64,000 nucleotides of DNA from Defluviitalea phaphyphila (GTDB lineage Bacteria; Bacillota; Clostridia; Lachnospirales; Defluviitaleaceae). The stretch is from positions 62,001-126,000 of the forward strand of contig NZ_JWID01000001.1 in the NCBI RefSeq assembly GCF_001466305.1, read 5' to 3'. The notes beneath the pieces were generated by a model that worked only from the letters and a program-made list of their open reading frames with translations, did no database searches and was not told the DNA's origin. This document shows positions 8,615-18,578 of this stretch, in pieces (the stretch's first letter is position 1; each line of letters starts with the position of its first letter). Made by a program: the position numbers and the translations under genes.

Positions 8615-8745
8615 AATTTTTTCTCCTTTTCTTGTATAGTATTTTTATTATTATATACGAAAAAAAATAAAATAAGTATGAATGTCAATAAAATTACAAA
8701 TGGTAATATTTCTTAAGCTTATATTTTATAAACAACTCAAAATAT

Positions 8746-8779
8746 ATTGTTAACTTATATTTAAATATATGTTGACAAT
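8746..8779 (+). promoter_or_regulatory. BirA operator over the bioY promoter
   Basis: ATTGTTAAC (8746-8754) and GTTGACAAT (8771-8779) form a 9-16-9 inverted repeat with one mismatch, matching the biotin repressor box of Firmicutes. It overlaps the -35 TTGACA (8772-8777), which pairs with -10 TATACT (8795-8800) at 17 bases. Biotin-loaded BirA would block transcription. Confidence 0.8.
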
Positions 8780-8856
8780 ATCGTTTTTTTTATATATACT
8801 TCAAATATATTTTATAAAATTTTAATAATAGATTAACATCAGAAAGGGGTAAAACT

Positions 8857-9408
8857 ATGGAAAATAAATCTCATTTATATCAAATGGTCTATATAGGAGT
8901 TGTGACAGCAGTTATTTGCATTCTTGCTCCATTATCTATTCCTATTGGATTAGTTCCTATTTCCTTTACTAATCTAGCTATTTATTTTGCTGTTTACATA
9001 CTTGGAATGAAGAAAAGTGTTCTAAGCTGTATACTATATATATTGATTGGCTTTATAGGTGTACCTGTATTTTCTCAATTTACTGGAGGTCCCGCTAAAC
9101 TTTTAGGTCCAACTGGAGGATATATTATAGGTTTTATATTTATGGCTTTAGTTTCTGGGTTTTTTATTGACCGTTTCTTTGATAAATGGTATTTATGTTT
9201 TACAGGTATGGTATTAGGAACGATTGTATGCTACATCCTTGGAACTATTTGGCTATCCTATCAAGCTAATTTATCTATTAGTTCTGCTCTTGGCGTAGGA
9301 GTTATTCCCTTTATTCCTGGAGACTTAATTAAAATTGTGATTGCTACCTTTATTGGTCCTCTTATAAGAAAACAATTAATGAAATCTAATATGTTTTTTA
9401 ATTATTAA
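8857..9408 (+). CDS. bioY: Biotin transporter BioY (ECF S-component)
   Basis: BioY is the biotin-binding membrane component of an energy-coupling-factor uptake system. The 183-residue protein has about six membrane helices and the BioY signatures VPISFTNLAIYFAVYILG and FTGGPAKLLGPTGGYIIGF, plus a late PFIPGDLIKIVIA. AAAGGGG lies before the ATG. It is a single-gene unit behind a BirA operator, ended by the hairpin at 9476-9523. The ECF energising subunits are not in this window, so it presumably shares a common module. Confidence 0.94.
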   Translation: MENKSHLYQMVYIGVVTAVICILAPLSIPIGLVPISFTNLAIYFAVYILGMKKSVLSCILYILIGFIGVPVFSQFTGGPAKLLGPTGGYIIGFIFMALVSGFFIDRFFDKWYLCFTGMVLGTIVCYILGTIWLSYQANLSISSALGVGVIPFIPGDLIKIVIATFIGPLIRKQLMKSNMFFNY

Positions 9409-9475
9409 TATTTAACGAATATAAGATTATTAAAGTAGATGATAAGCTTTTTCATGCTTTATGAATAGTTATAAA

Positions 9476-9523
9476 ATAAGAAAAAAGATTGTATTTTTAA
9501 TAAAATACAATCTTTTTTCTTAT
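9476..9523. terminator. Bidirectional terminator between bioY and the sensor kinase
   Basis: A 22-bp perfect stem (9476-9497 with 9502-9523) with a 4-base loop has A and U runs at both sides, suited to stop both convergent genes. Confidence 0.85.
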
Positions 9524-9527
9524 ATAA

Positions 9528-11690
9528 TTATAATCCACGAGGAACTACTATAATAGTTTTAAATAAATCTCCATCAATTTTAATATCTAAGTTTCCACCA
9601 TGATTGTCTACTATAGATTTAGCTATAGCTAATCCAAGCCCAGAGCCTTCCGTATTTCTTGACTTATCTCCTCTTTTAAACCTTTCTAAAAATTCTTCTA
9701 CATTTTCTCCTAATTCATATTTAGAAATATTTTTAAAGCTAATTACTACCTCATTATTTTTTTGTTCAATATTAATATACACCCTTGTATTATCCATGGA
9801 ATATTTTAAAATATTATTAATTATATTTTCAAATACCCTCCACATTTTTCTACCATCAACTACTGCATATATATGAGAACTACTAGATGATACTTTAAAA
9901 TCAAGGAGTGATTCTTTTATTTTTTCATCATATTCTGCTAAAGCTTGATTAATTAATAAAACTATATCTGCTTTTTCTTTTTTTAATTCTATATTCCCTG
10001 TTGCCATCTTAGATACTTCAAATAAATCATCAATTAATACCTTTAATCTTTTAGACTTCTTTTCTATAATCTCTATATATTCTTTTTTCTTATCTTCTGT
10101 AATATTTTCATCTTTAAGAAATTCCGTATAATTTATAATAGAAGTTAAAGGAGTTCTAAGGTCATGACTTACATTAGATATAAGTTCTGTTTTTAATCTT
10201 TCACTTTTTATTTCAGACATTCTCGATTTATCCATACCTGCTTTTAGCTTATTTATATTTTCTGCTAAATTGCTTAATAATCCTCTCCCCTTTAGATTAA
10301 TATTTGCATTATTATTTCCCAATAGAATGTCTTCACTAAATTTTAAAATTTGATTAAAATACCCTAATTTACTAAAAACATAATAAAGAATTCCTCCTCC
10401 TAATATTAATGCAATGGGAATATATAATACAATTAACTCTATTCCAAAAAGAATAACAACTGCTCCTACTCCTAATACAAATATACTCCCCATAATAAAT
10501 AGTATCTTAAATACTGCACTTTTAAATATAAAACTTTTTTCTAAAGATTTTTTTATCCTACAAAAAATACTATCTTTCCATTGTAATTTAAACTCATCTA
10601 AAGATTTAAATACTGGTATTAAAAAATATATTTGAACAATTAAAATTCCTAATAATATAGTATATACCATTAACTTTTGAATTTTTATGCTTAAATATTT
10701 AATATTAATATCAAAAAAGGTAATTCCTATTTGGCTACTTAAAAACAACATTAGTAACACGCTAAACAGACGGATATCTATAGGTAATCTATCATAATAT
10801 TTTTTTAAGGGATCAACTGTCTTTAAAATATCTTTTCTATATTTTATACCTATTATAACAGCAGTTATAAAGGTGAAAATTGAAATTAAAAAATATATTA
10901 AAAACATAGTAGCCTCTTCTTTGTAATCATAAAAATTTTCCACGATTAAACTATGTTTATCCTTAGGAATAGCTATAAATCCTTGCAAATTTCTAGTAAT
11001 AAAAAACCTATTGACTGATGTCATATTATCTTTAAGCTTCGTATGATAAGGAAACTCTTGTATGTAAAGGCTTGACTCTTTTAAAATATTGATATCTTGA
11101 ATGTCATCTGAAAGATTAGAATATTTTTTCCCATTCGATTCTACTATATAATACTTTATATAATCCTGTTTATATAAAAATCTAGATTTAACATTTTGTA
11201 TCTCATTTTGTAATTCATCTATTTTTTTATTTTTTATTTCTTCTACTAATTCTTCTTTTGTTTTTGTATATTGCTTTTTTATTTCTTCTATTTTTTTATC
11301 TCTTTCCCTTAATAATTCTTCAACATAAGCTACAGCATTATTATTAGTAGCTTCTACTATTCTATTTTCATATTCTAATTTAACAGAAGATATCTCTTCA
11401 TTCATTGTAGTTTCATATTGTTCTTTTAAATTTTCTATATCATTATAATCTACTTCCATATTTTCTTTAACTTTATCTATATCTCCATAATCTAAATAAA
11501 TATATTCAAATAAATCAATAAAATCCTCTATATCCTCTGCAAATTCTTCTGTTTTAAAATAACTTCCTTTTAATCTAAAATGAAATTGTCCTAAACTATC
11601 TCTTAAAGTTCCAAGACCATAGGAAAATAATAAAAGAAATATTATTCCTAAAATTATTTTACTTGATTTATTTTTCAATTTTATATCCAA
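9528..11690 (-). CDS. Membrane sensor histidine kinase
   Basis: This 720-residue kinase has a first helix at about 12-28, then an extracytoplasmic domain (about 30-258) dominated by a Glu/Lys-rich coiled coil at about 75-170. A block of further helices lies at about 260-450 (seven or so). The DHp domain has SNVSHDLRTPLTS with phosphoacceptor H509. The ATPase domain has the N box (ENIINNILKYS) and the G box GSGLGLAIAKS near 683-692. It overlaps the response regulator gene by 23 bases and is certainly its partner. The extra membrane block makes it longer than a simple two-helix kinase. The signal is unknown; the absence of an adjacent target transporter prevents a firm guess. Confidence 0.92.
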   Translation of the reverse strand: MDIKLKNKSSKIILGIIFLLLFSYGLGTLRDSLGQFHFRLKGSYFKTEEFAEDIEDFIDLFEYIYLDYGDIDKVKENMEVDYNDIENLKEQYETTMNEEISSVKLEYENRIVEATNNNAVAYVEELLRERDKKIEEIKKQYTKTKEELVEEIKNKKIDELQNEIQNVKSRFLYKQDYIKYYIVESNGKKYSNLSDDIQDINILKESSLYIQEFPYHTKLKDNMTSVNRFFITRNLQGFIAIPKDKHSLIVENFYDYKEEATMFLIYFLISIFTFITAVIIGIKYRKDILKTVDPLKKYYDRLPIDIRLFSVLLMLFLSSQIGITFFDINIKYLSIKIQKLMVYTILLGILIVQIYFLIPVFKSLDEFKLQWKDSIFCRIKKSLEKSFIFKSAVFKILFIMGSIFVLGVGAVVILFGIELIVLYIPIALILGGGILYYVFSKLGYFNQILKFSEDILLGNNNANINLKGRGLLSNLAENINKLKAGMDKSRMSEIKSERLKTELISNVSHDLRTPLTSIINYTEFLKDENITEDKKKEYIEIIEKKSKRLKVLIDDLFEVSKMATGNIELKKEKADIVLLINQALAEYDEKIKESLLDFKVSSSSSHIYAVVDGRKMWRVFENIINNILKYSMDNTRVYINIEQKNNEVVISFKNISKYELGENVEEFLERFKRGDKSRNTEGSGLGLAIAKSIVDNHGGNLDIKIDGDLFKTIIVVPRGL

Positions 11691-12357
11691 TACCCCACAC
11701 CACCTTTAAATACTTTGGATCTTTAGGATTAATCTCTATTTTTTCACGAATTTTTCTAATATGAACTGCTACCGTATTTGCTGGATTAAAACTTGGTTCA
11801 TTCCATACTTTTTCATAAATTTCATCAATGGAGAAAACTCTTGGAGCATTTACCATTAAAAGTTCTAAGATTTTATATTCCGTTGGAGTTAACCTAACAT
11901 TTTCTCCATTTACTATTACTTCTTTTGTTTCTTGATTTAATATAAGTCCATTTATGTCAATTACTTTTTTAAGCCCTTCATATACTCCTAACTTCATATA
12001 TCTTCTAAGTTGTGATTTTACTCTTGCCACTAACTCTACAGGATTAAAAGGCTTAGTTACATAATCATCAGCACCTATTTGAAGTCCTAATATTTTATCT
12101 GTATCCTCACTTTTAGCTGATAACATAATAATTGGTATATTTTTATCTTTACGGATTTTAAAAGTTGTACTAATTCCATCTTGTTTAGGCATCATAATAT
12201 CCATAATAATTAAATGTACTTCATTGTGTTTTAAAATTTCTATTGCCTCTATCCCATCTTTAGCTTTAAGTACATCTATGCCTTCATTTTTTAAATAAAT
12301 TTCAATAGCATCTCTTATTTCCTTTTCATCATCTACAATTAAAACTATATTTTTCAT
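11668..12357 (-). CDS. Response regulator, OmpR/PhoB family
   Basis: This 229-residue regulator has a receiver domain with acidic pair D9/D10, phosphoacceptor D53 (IMDIMMP) and conserved Lys in DDYVTKPFNP. A winged-helix DNA-binding domain follows at about 130-229 (LTPTEYKILELLM, HIRKIREKIE, VWGIGYKIEK). Its C-terminus overlaps the start of the kinase gene, giving translational coupling. AAGGAAGGTG lies before the ATG. It probably activates unseen targets on signal from the kinase. Confidence 0.95.
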   Translation of the reverse strand: MKNIVLIVDDEKEIRDAIEIYLKNEGIDVLKAKDGIEAIEILKHNEVHLIIMDIMMPKQDGISTTFKIRKDKNIPIIMLSAKSEDTDKILGLQIGADDYVTKPFNPVELVARVKSQLRRYMKLGVYEGLKKVIDINGLILNQETKEVIVNGENVRLTPTEYKILELLMVNAPRVFSIDEIYEKVWNEPSFNPANTVAVHIRKIREKIEINPKDPKYLKVVWGIGYKIEK

Positions 12358-12499
12358 AATACACCTTCCTTTAATATTAAAAAAACTATTATAACATAAT
12401 TTATCACCTCTCTTATTATTGATAAACTTATTATAAAAATCAATTCTAAAATATCTCTTAATAAAATTCTTAAATTTTTCTTAAGATTTAACAAAAAAA

Positions 12500-12520
12500 A
12501 GATAGGCACATAGCCTATCT
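12500..12520 (-). terminator. Terminator of the NSS transporter gene
   Basis: An 8-bp stem (AGATAGGC and GCCTATCT) with a 5-base loop is followed on the minus strand by a run of seven U. Confidence 0.8.
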
Positions 12521-12533
12521 CCAAAACAATATT

Positions 12534-13907
12534 TTAAGCAAATTTTTCTATATATCCGAAAACAAAAATAATCAAAACAATAATTGGTAAAATAAATGTA
12601 AGATAAAATCTTAATCCTTGAGGAAATTTTAGTCCTACTCCTGTATTGGCTTCTTTAATAAAGTTATCCCATCCCCAGCCATAACGGGTAACACAAAAAA
12701 GTACATATACTAAAGATCCTAAAGGTAATATATTATTACTAACTATAAAATCTTCTAAATCTAAAATAGTACTGCCTTCTCCAAAAGGAGTAATAAAACT
12801 CCACATATTAAAACCTAAAGCGGCTGGTAAAGATAAAATAACAATAGCAATAAAATTAATAAGTACTGCCTTTTTCCTTGATAAACCTATAAGATCAATC
12901 CCAAAAGAAACTATATTTTCAAATACAGCAATAACTGTAGACAAAGAAGCAAAAACCATAAATACAAAAAATGCTATACCCCAAAAACGACCCATGGGCA
13001 TATGATTAAAGATATTAGGTAAAGTAACAAAAACAAGCCCTGGTCCACTATCTGGATTTACTTCAAATGCAAAACATGCCGGGAATATAATAAGACCAGC
13101 CATCACAGCTACAAAAGTATCTAAAATTGTGATATTTAGTCCTTCTCCTAATAAACTTCTTTCCTTAGAAACATAACTCCCAAATATAGCCATACTTCCC
13201 ATACCAATACTTAGAGTAAAAAATGCTTGACCCATAGCTGCATAAATGGTGGACCATATACCATTTTCTTCTAATCCTTTAAGATTTGGCAATAAGTAAA
13301 ATTTAAGTCCTTCTCCTGCATTAGGTAAAGTAACTGAACGAATTACTAAAGCAATCATTATTAAAAATAATGCAGACATCATAACCTTTGTTATTTTTTC
13401 TACTCCATTTTGGAGTCCTAAAGAACATACTCCAAAGCCTAAAATAGAAACAATAATCATCCAAAATACATTAGCTCCGGGATTTGAAATAAGTGAACCA
13501 AAAACTTCTCCTACTTCTTCTGGAGTAATATTAACAAAATCTCCTCTTATCATAAAAAATAAATAAGCTAACATCCAACCTGATACAGTAGTATAAAACA
13601 TCATAAGTAGATAATTCCCTGCCATAGCAAACCATTTGAAAATATGCCATTTACTACCTTTAGGTTCTAATACATCAAAAGAAGTAGCAACACTTTGCTT
13701 ACTAGCACGTCCAACAGAAAATTCCATAACCATAATCGGCAATCCTAATATTAAAAGAAAAATTATATATATTAGTACAAAAAGTCCTCCTCCATAGACT
13801 CCTGTAATATATGGAAACCTCCATACATTTCCTAATCCAATGGCACATCCCACTGAAATTAGTATAAATCCTAGCCGTGATGAAAAATTTTCTCTTTCTT
13901 TAACCAT
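12534..13907 (-). CDS. Sodium-dependent transporter, NSS/SNF family
   Basis: This Na+-coupled symporter family imports amino acids or related amines. The 457-residue protein opens with RLGFILISVGCAIGLGNVWRF (kept short here), the TM1 Na+ and substrate motif, followed by GVYGGGLFVLIYI and about 11 membrane helices. I chose the ATG at 13907, six bases after GGAGG; an upstream in-frame ATG at 13934 lacks such a site. Bacterial members are commonly annotated as Na+:tryptophan or Na+:alanine symporters, but the substrate cannot be told. It is a single-gene unit with its own terminator. Confidence 0.93.
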   Translation of the reverse strand: MVKERENFSSRLGFILISVGCAIGLGNVWRFPYITGVYGGGLFVLIYIIFLLILGLPIMVMEFSVGRASKQSVATSFDVLEPKGSKWHIFKWFAMAGNYLLMMFYTTVSGWMLAYLFFMIRGDFVNITPEEVGEVFGSLISNPGANVFWMIIVSILGFGVCSLGLQNGVEKITKVMMSALFLIMIALVIRSVTLPNAGEGLKFYLLPNLKGLEENGIWSTIYAAMGQAFFTLSIGMGSMAIFGSYVSKERSLLGEGLNITILDTFVAVMAGLIIFPACFAFEVNPDSGPGLVFVTLPNIFNHMPMGRFWGIAFFVFMVFASLSTVIAVFENIVSFGIDLIGLSRKKAVLINFIAIVILSLPAALGFNMWSFITPFGEGSTILDLEDFIVSNNILPLGSLVYVLFCVTRYGWGWDNFIKEANTGVGLKFPQGLRFYLTFILPIIVLIIFVFGYIEKFA

Positions 13908-14028
13908 AACCTTCCTCCTTGTATAAATTTTCAATACTATTATAATGTATTTCTTTTAATATTAAAATATAAATTTATTTTTTATATCTTTTTACTGAGA
14001 TTTTTTACACTATTATTTTATAAATAAA

Positions 14029-14051
14029 AAAGCCCATTATTTATGGACTTT
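14029..14051 (-). terminator. Terminator at the end of trkH
   Basis: A 9-bp stem (14029-14037 with 14043-14051, one G-U pair in RNA) is followed by a U-rich run on the minus strand. It overlaps the trkH stop codon. Confidence 0.6.
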
Positions 14052-15498
14052 ATATCTCATTTCTCCAACCTTTAGGAGAAATTAACGCTATAATTGTAAA
14101 TAATTCTAATCTTCCCAGCAACATAAGCAACGATAACAATATCTTACTGAAAGGATTAAAAAATACAAAAGTTCTAGTAGGTCCTACCATTCCAAAACCA
14201 GGTCCAATATTCCCAAGAGTAGCCGCTACAGCACTAGCCGCACTTTCTAAATTTATCCCTTCTAGAGAAATTATTATAGTAGATATAACAAAAATTAAAA
14301 AATACAATATAAAAAAACTTGTAATTGCTGATATCGTTTCTTCTTTAATTATTTTTTCTCCATTTTTTATTGGTATCATTGCTCTAGGATGAAATATCTT
14401 TTGAATATCCCTTTTTATAATCTTTAATAACACTAAAATTCTAATACCTTTTATTCCTCCTGCTGTAGAACCTGCGCATCCACCGACAAACATAAGCATA
14501 AATAAAATTGACTTACAAAAAGATGGCCATAAATCAAAATCATCTGTAGCATATCCTGTAGTAGTAATAATCGAACTAACTTGAAATAGAGCATCTCTTA
14601 AAGAGACTCCTATACTCTTTTGAGTATTCATTTTTAATCCCAAAGATATTAATATAACTGATACAAAAATAATCCCTAAATATAACCTTAATTCTTCATT
14701 TTTTAATACCTCTTTCCACTTTCCTTTAAATACTGAATAATATAAAGAAAAATTTATACCTGATAATATCATAAAAATAGAAATTACTATATGAATATAT
14801 ACACTGTTATAAGCTCCTATACTTTGGTTTCTTGTAGAAAATCCTCCTGTTCCCACAGTTCCAAAGGTATGAATAATAGCCTCAAATAAATTCATTCCTC
14901 CTATAAGTAAAAGCACTATTTGAATTATAGTAAGAGATAAATAAGTTATATATAAAAGTTTTGCTGTATCTTTTATTCTTGGAACAAACCTATCAGCAGT
15001 AGGCCCTGGGCTTTCTGCTTTAAAAATTTGAAAGCCTCCTACTCCAACCATAGGTAAAAGTGCAACTGTAAAAACTAATATCCCCATGCCTCCTATCCAA
15101 TGGGTAAAAGAACGCCAAAATAAAATTCCTTTTGGAAGTTTTTCAACATCATTGATTATGGTAGCTCCTGTTGTAATAAATCCAGAAACCGTCTCAAAAA
15201 TAGCATCTATAAAAGAAGGAATACTTTTCGATAATACAAAGGGTAATGCTCCAAATATAGAAATTAAAATCCAACCAAAAGTAGCTATAGCTAATCCTTC
15301 TTTAATTTTTATTACATTTTTCTTAACATTTAACTTATACATAATATATCCAATTATTAAATTTAATGTTATACAAATTAAAAAAGCATATTTATCTTCT
15401 TGATTATAATACATTGATATCAAAAAAGATGGGATCATAAATATAGCTTCAAAAATAAGCATAATGCCTAGTATCTTTCTTATTATTCCGTAATTCAT
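14050..15498 (-). CDS. trkH: Potassium uptake protein TrkH (channel subunit)
   Basis: This 482-residue protein is the K+-translocating subunit of the Trk/Ktr system. Four pore-loop repeats are visible, each with a filter glycine: [38 protein letters not shown] and [13 protein letters not shown]. Length and TM pattern fit the TrkH rather than the shorter KtrB branch. Its start overlaps the trkA stop by 4 bases (ATGA), so the two are translationally coupled. Cytosolic TrkA gates it. Confidence 0.95.
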   Translation of the reverse strand: MNYGIIRKILGIMLIFEAIFMIPSFLISMYYNQEDKYAFLICITLNLIIGYIMYKLNVKKNVIKIKEGLAIATFGWILISIFGALPFVLSKSIPSFIDAIFETVSGFITTGATIINDVEKLPKGILFWRSFTHWIGGMGILVFTVALLPMVGVGGFQIFKAESPGPTADRFVPRIKDTAKLLYITYLSLTIIQIVLLLIGGMNLFEAIIHTFGTVGTGGFSTRNQSIGAYNSVYIHIVISIFMILSGINFSLYYSVFKGKWKEVLKNEELRLYLGIIFVSVILISLGLKMNTQKSIGVSLRDALFQVSSIITTTGYATDDFDLWPSFCKSILFMLMFVGGCAGSTAGGIKGIRILVLLKIIKRDIQKIFHPRAMIPIKNGEKIIKEETISAITSFFILYFLIFVISTIIISLEGINLESAASAVAATLGNIGPGFGMVGPTRTFVFFNPFSKILLSLLMLLGRLELFTIIALISPKGWRNEI

Positions 15499-16856
15499 TT
15501 GAAAAATCTGCCTTTCACTGGTTTTATAAATTTTTCTAAAGATTTAACATCCGATGATAAACAGAAAATAATTAACCTATCATTAGGCTCTATAATAGTA
15601 TTCCCATTAGGAATAGTAACCTTCCCTTTTTGTACCACTGCTCCTATAATAATGCCCTTAGGTAATCCTAATTCGGATATAGGTTTTCCTACAATACGAG
15701 AATCTTTAATTGCTATTACTTCAGTAACTTCGGCCTGTTCCCCTAATAAAAGAGAAACTGAAACAACTTTTCCCCCTCTAATAAATTTAAGAATATTACT
15801 AGAGGCAATATTAGTAGGATTAAAGGCAACATCTATACCCAAATTATCAATTATCTTTACATAATTTGGTCTACTTATTTTTGCTATTGTCTTTTTTACT
15901 CCAGCTTGTTTAGCCATTAATGTCATAAGTAGATTTTGCTCATCATACCCTGTTGCAGAAATAAAAGCATCTATTGATTCTAATCCTTCTTCTTCTAAAA
16001 GATTAATATCAGTTCCATCTCCCTTTATAACTAATACTCCATCTAATTTTTCGGATAAATACTTACATCTTTCTTGATCTTGCTCAATTATACTAACTTT
16101 CACGTTAGATAGTTTTAATTTTTTAGCTAAATAATATGATATATTCCCTCCACCTAAAATCATTACATTTTTAGCTTTACCATTATCAGTATCTAAATTG
16201 AAATTTTGTGCTAACTTATTGATATTATCACAACTACCTATTACATGAATTATATCATTTTCAAGAAGCTTAGTATCTCCATAAGGAATAATAATATTAT
16301 CATTTCTTGTAATAGCTGCTATAAGTAAATTTTCCATGTTATTAAGTTCTACTATTTTCTTTCCAACAAGCTCTGGAGAATTTTTTAAGCAGATATCTAC
16401 AATAGAAACTTTCCCTTTAGCAAAATCTTCCGAATAAAAATTATAACTTTTAAGCAAATATCTGGCTATTTCATTAGCAGTAGCTAATTCTGGATTTATA
16501 ATGTGGTCTATTCCCATTTCTGACTTTATAAAGTCTATTTGTTTGCTATATTCTGGATTCCTTATTCTCCCCATAGTTTTTTTACAACCTAATTTTTTTG
16601 CTATACTACAAATAATAACATTTGTTTCATCACTATATGTTGTAGCTATTAATAAATCATATGATTTTATATTTAACTCTTTTAAAGTTTCAATTTCCAA
16701 TCCATTAGCTGGAACAGTAAGCACATCTAAATACTCATTTACCCTTTCTAAAACCTTAGGATTTCTATCTATCAAAGTAATATTAATATCTGTATTTATC
16801 ATAGCTTCTGCTAGCTTATACCCTAATTTGCCAATACCAACTATAGCCACTTTCAT
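15495..16856 (-). CDS. trkA: Trk system regulatory subunit TrkA
   Basis: TrkA is a peripheral NAD(H)/ATP-binding gating subunit of TrkH. The protein has two repeats, each with a Rossmann RCK_N fold (GIGKLGYKLAEA near the start and GGGNISYYLAKKL near 230) and an RCK_C lobe. I chose the ATG at 16856 because AGGTGAT lies 4 bases upstream, the same layout as the MarR gene; a GTG at 16865 is the alternative. It is first in a two-gene operon with trkH. Confidence 0.94.
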   Translation of the reverse strand: MKVAIVGIGKLGYKLAEAMINTDINITLIDRNPKVLERVNEYLDVLTVPANGLEIETLKELNIKSYDLLIATTYSDETNVIICSIAKKLGCKKTMGRIRNPEYSKQIDFIKSEMGIDHIINPELATANEIARYLLKSYNFYSEDFAKGKVSIVDICLKNSPELVGKKIVELNNMENLLIAAITRNDNIIIPYGDTKLLENDIIHVIGSCDNINKLAQNFNLDTDNGKAKNVMILGGGNISYYLAKKLKLSNVKVSIIEQDQERCKYLSEKLDGVLVIKGDGTDINLLEEEGLESIDAFISATGYDEQNLLMTLMAKQAGVKKTIAKISRPNYVKIIDNLGIDVAFNPTNIASSNILKFIRGGKVVSVSLLLGEQAEVTEVIAIKDSRIVGKPISELGLPKGIIIGAVVQKGKVTIPNGNTIIEPNDRLIIFCLSSDVKSLEKFIKPVKGRFFK

Positions 16857-17017
16857 GATTATCACCTTTCATTTTTATCATTATATCACTTAAGTTACTA
16901 TAATATAATATTCAATAATATTATTTAATAGTTCATACATAAAATTATCTTTAATGAGATAATATATCTTTATAATCATAAAGTCAACCAAAATAATTAT
17001 AAAAAAGAGGTGGAAAA

Positions 17018-18571
17018 ATGCCCACATCTTATCGTAAACTCACTAAAAAAAATTCCTCACTATCGCCTTCTTTTAAAAAAAATGATCAAAATATTAATAA
17101 AGAAAAGTTAACCGGAGATTTATCTAAAGATTTAGAAACTCTTGAAAATATATTTTTTTCTTCTAAAAACCATGATTTCATTATTCGCCCAGTGTATATC
17201 TCTGCCCTTAATATTAAAGGAACTTTAGTATATCTAAGTGGGTGTGTATGTGTCAATACCCTAACCAAAGATATTATAGAACCATTAATAAATACTATAC
17301 AGACTTCAGGAAATGACATTATATCAAGTATCATTAATAATATCATAACTAATAAAAATGCTAAAAAAATTACTGATATTCCCCTTATTACTAAAGCTAT
17401 CATACAAGGAAATACCATATTACTTTTAGAAAATTGTAAAGAAGCTATTTGTTTTTCTACACAAGAATTTGAACATCGTGCCATAGAAAAACCCGTAATA
17501 GAAAATACTATAAAAGATTCAAAGGAAGCCTTCGTTGAATCTGCAGAAGTTAATCGTTCTTTAATAAGAAAATATCTTAAATGTGAAAATCTAATATCTG
17601 AAAGTATAGAAGTTGGAGAAAAATATAAAAACACCATTTACGTGATGTACATCGAAGGAATTGCAGACCCTGATGTAGTCAATGATGTAAAAAATAGAAT
17701 TAAAAATATACCATTTGATACTATATTAAATGTTTCACTATTAGAACAATATATAGAAAATAGGAGTTATTCCCTTGTACCCACTTTACTATATACTGAA
17801 CGACCTGATAGAGCTACATTTTTTTTAAGTGAAGGACATGTAATTTTAATTATAGATGGATCTCCGTCTTGTTTAATTGCTCCTGCTACTTTTTGGGCAT
17901 TATTTCATGCTGCTGAAGACCAATATCAACGAATGCCTTACGGAAATTTTATAAGAATAATTAGACTTATAGCATTTCTTATTGCTCTTTTACTTCCTGC
18001 TTTATATGTTGCCATTACTAGTTATCATTCGGAAATGATACCCAGTGATTTAGCTGTATCCATAGCTTCTGCTAGAGAAGTCCTTCCTTTTCCAAATATT
18101 ATAGAAGTAATTTTAATGGAAATATCCTTTGAATTAATAAGAGAAGCAGGAGTAAGAGTTCCCACTACCATAGGGCCTACTATAGGCATTGTAGGAGCTT
18201 TAATATTAGGGCAAGCTGCCGTAGATGCAAATATAGTTAGTCCTATTTTAGTAATTATAGTTGCTCTTACAGGTTTATCTTCCTTTGCTATTCCTGATTC
18301 TTCTTTAAACTATGCAGTTAGAATGATGAGATTTGTATTTATACTTGTGGGAATTTCCATGGGTTTTTTAGGAATTGCCATTGCTTTAATTGTATCCATT
18401 ACTTATTTAGTTAATGTTACTACTTTTGGAATTCCTTTTTTATCTCCTATTGCTCCTAATTATCCTTCTTCCCATGACACATTTACTAGAGGTTCTCTTT
18501 TAAAACAAAAAATCAAACCTTTTAATATTTCAACTTTAAATCCTTTAAAAAGAAAAACTAGACGAAAGTAG
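17018..18571 (+). CDS. Spore germination receptor subunit A (GerA/GerKA family)
   Basis: This 517-residue protein is the A subunit of a germinant receptor in the inner spore membrane. It has a soluble N-terminal region (about 1-300) with the family motifs KYLKCENLISESIEVGEKY and LYTERPDRATFFLSEGH, then about five membrane helices (PYGNFIRIIRLIAFLIALLLP onward, in parts). It ends in a basic tail KRKTRRK. AGAGGTGG precedes the ATG. It is the first gene of a compact A-B-C operon, the standard Ger layout, and indicates that the host sporulates. Confidence 0.95.
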   Translation: MPTSYRKLTKKNSSLSPSFKKNDQNINKEKLTGDLSKDLETLENIFFSSKNHDFIIRPVYISALNIKGTLVYLSGCVCVNTLTKDIIEPLINTIQTSGNDIISSIINNIITNKNAKKITDIPLITKAIIQGNTILLLENCKEAICFSTQEFEHRAIEKPVIENTIKDSKEAFVESAEVNRSLIRKYLKCENLISESIEVGEKYKNTIYVMYIEGIADPDVVNDVKNRIKNIPFDTILNVSLLEQYIENRSYSLVPTLLYTERPDRATFFLSEGHVILIIDGSPSCLIAPATFWALFHAAEDQYQRMPYGNFIRIIRLIAFLIALLLPALYVAITSYHSEMIPSDLAVSIASAREVLPFPNIIEVILMEISFELIREAGVRVPTTIGPTIGIVGALILGQAAVDANIVSPILVIIVALTGLSSFAIPDSSLNYAVRMMRFVFILVGISMGFLGIAIALIVSITYLVNVTTFGIPFLSPIAPNYPSSHDTFTRGSLLKQKIKPFNISTLNPLKRKTRRK

Positions 18572-18578
18572 TGATATA

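Larger units (their letters stand above)
8324..8677. repeat. Tandem duplication, unit B
   Basis: This is the second copy of the unit at 7806-8155, offset by about 518 bases in the same orientation. Only a few substitutions separate the copies across the promoter and the 3' ends of the genes. Confidence 0.75.

Noticed and set aside
16900-17017. A forespore sigma-G promoter upstream of the ger operon
   Set aside because: Some CATA-like and TGA-like elements occur, but spacing and matches are too poor in this AT-rich DNA to claim.
17086-17637. A 183-codon frame antisense to gerA, and similar long antisense frames (15086-15403, 5461-5688, 7213-7623)
   Set aside because: They lack ribosome sites and family features, and lie opposite well-supported genes; long antisense frames are common in AT-rich coding DNA with biased codon use.
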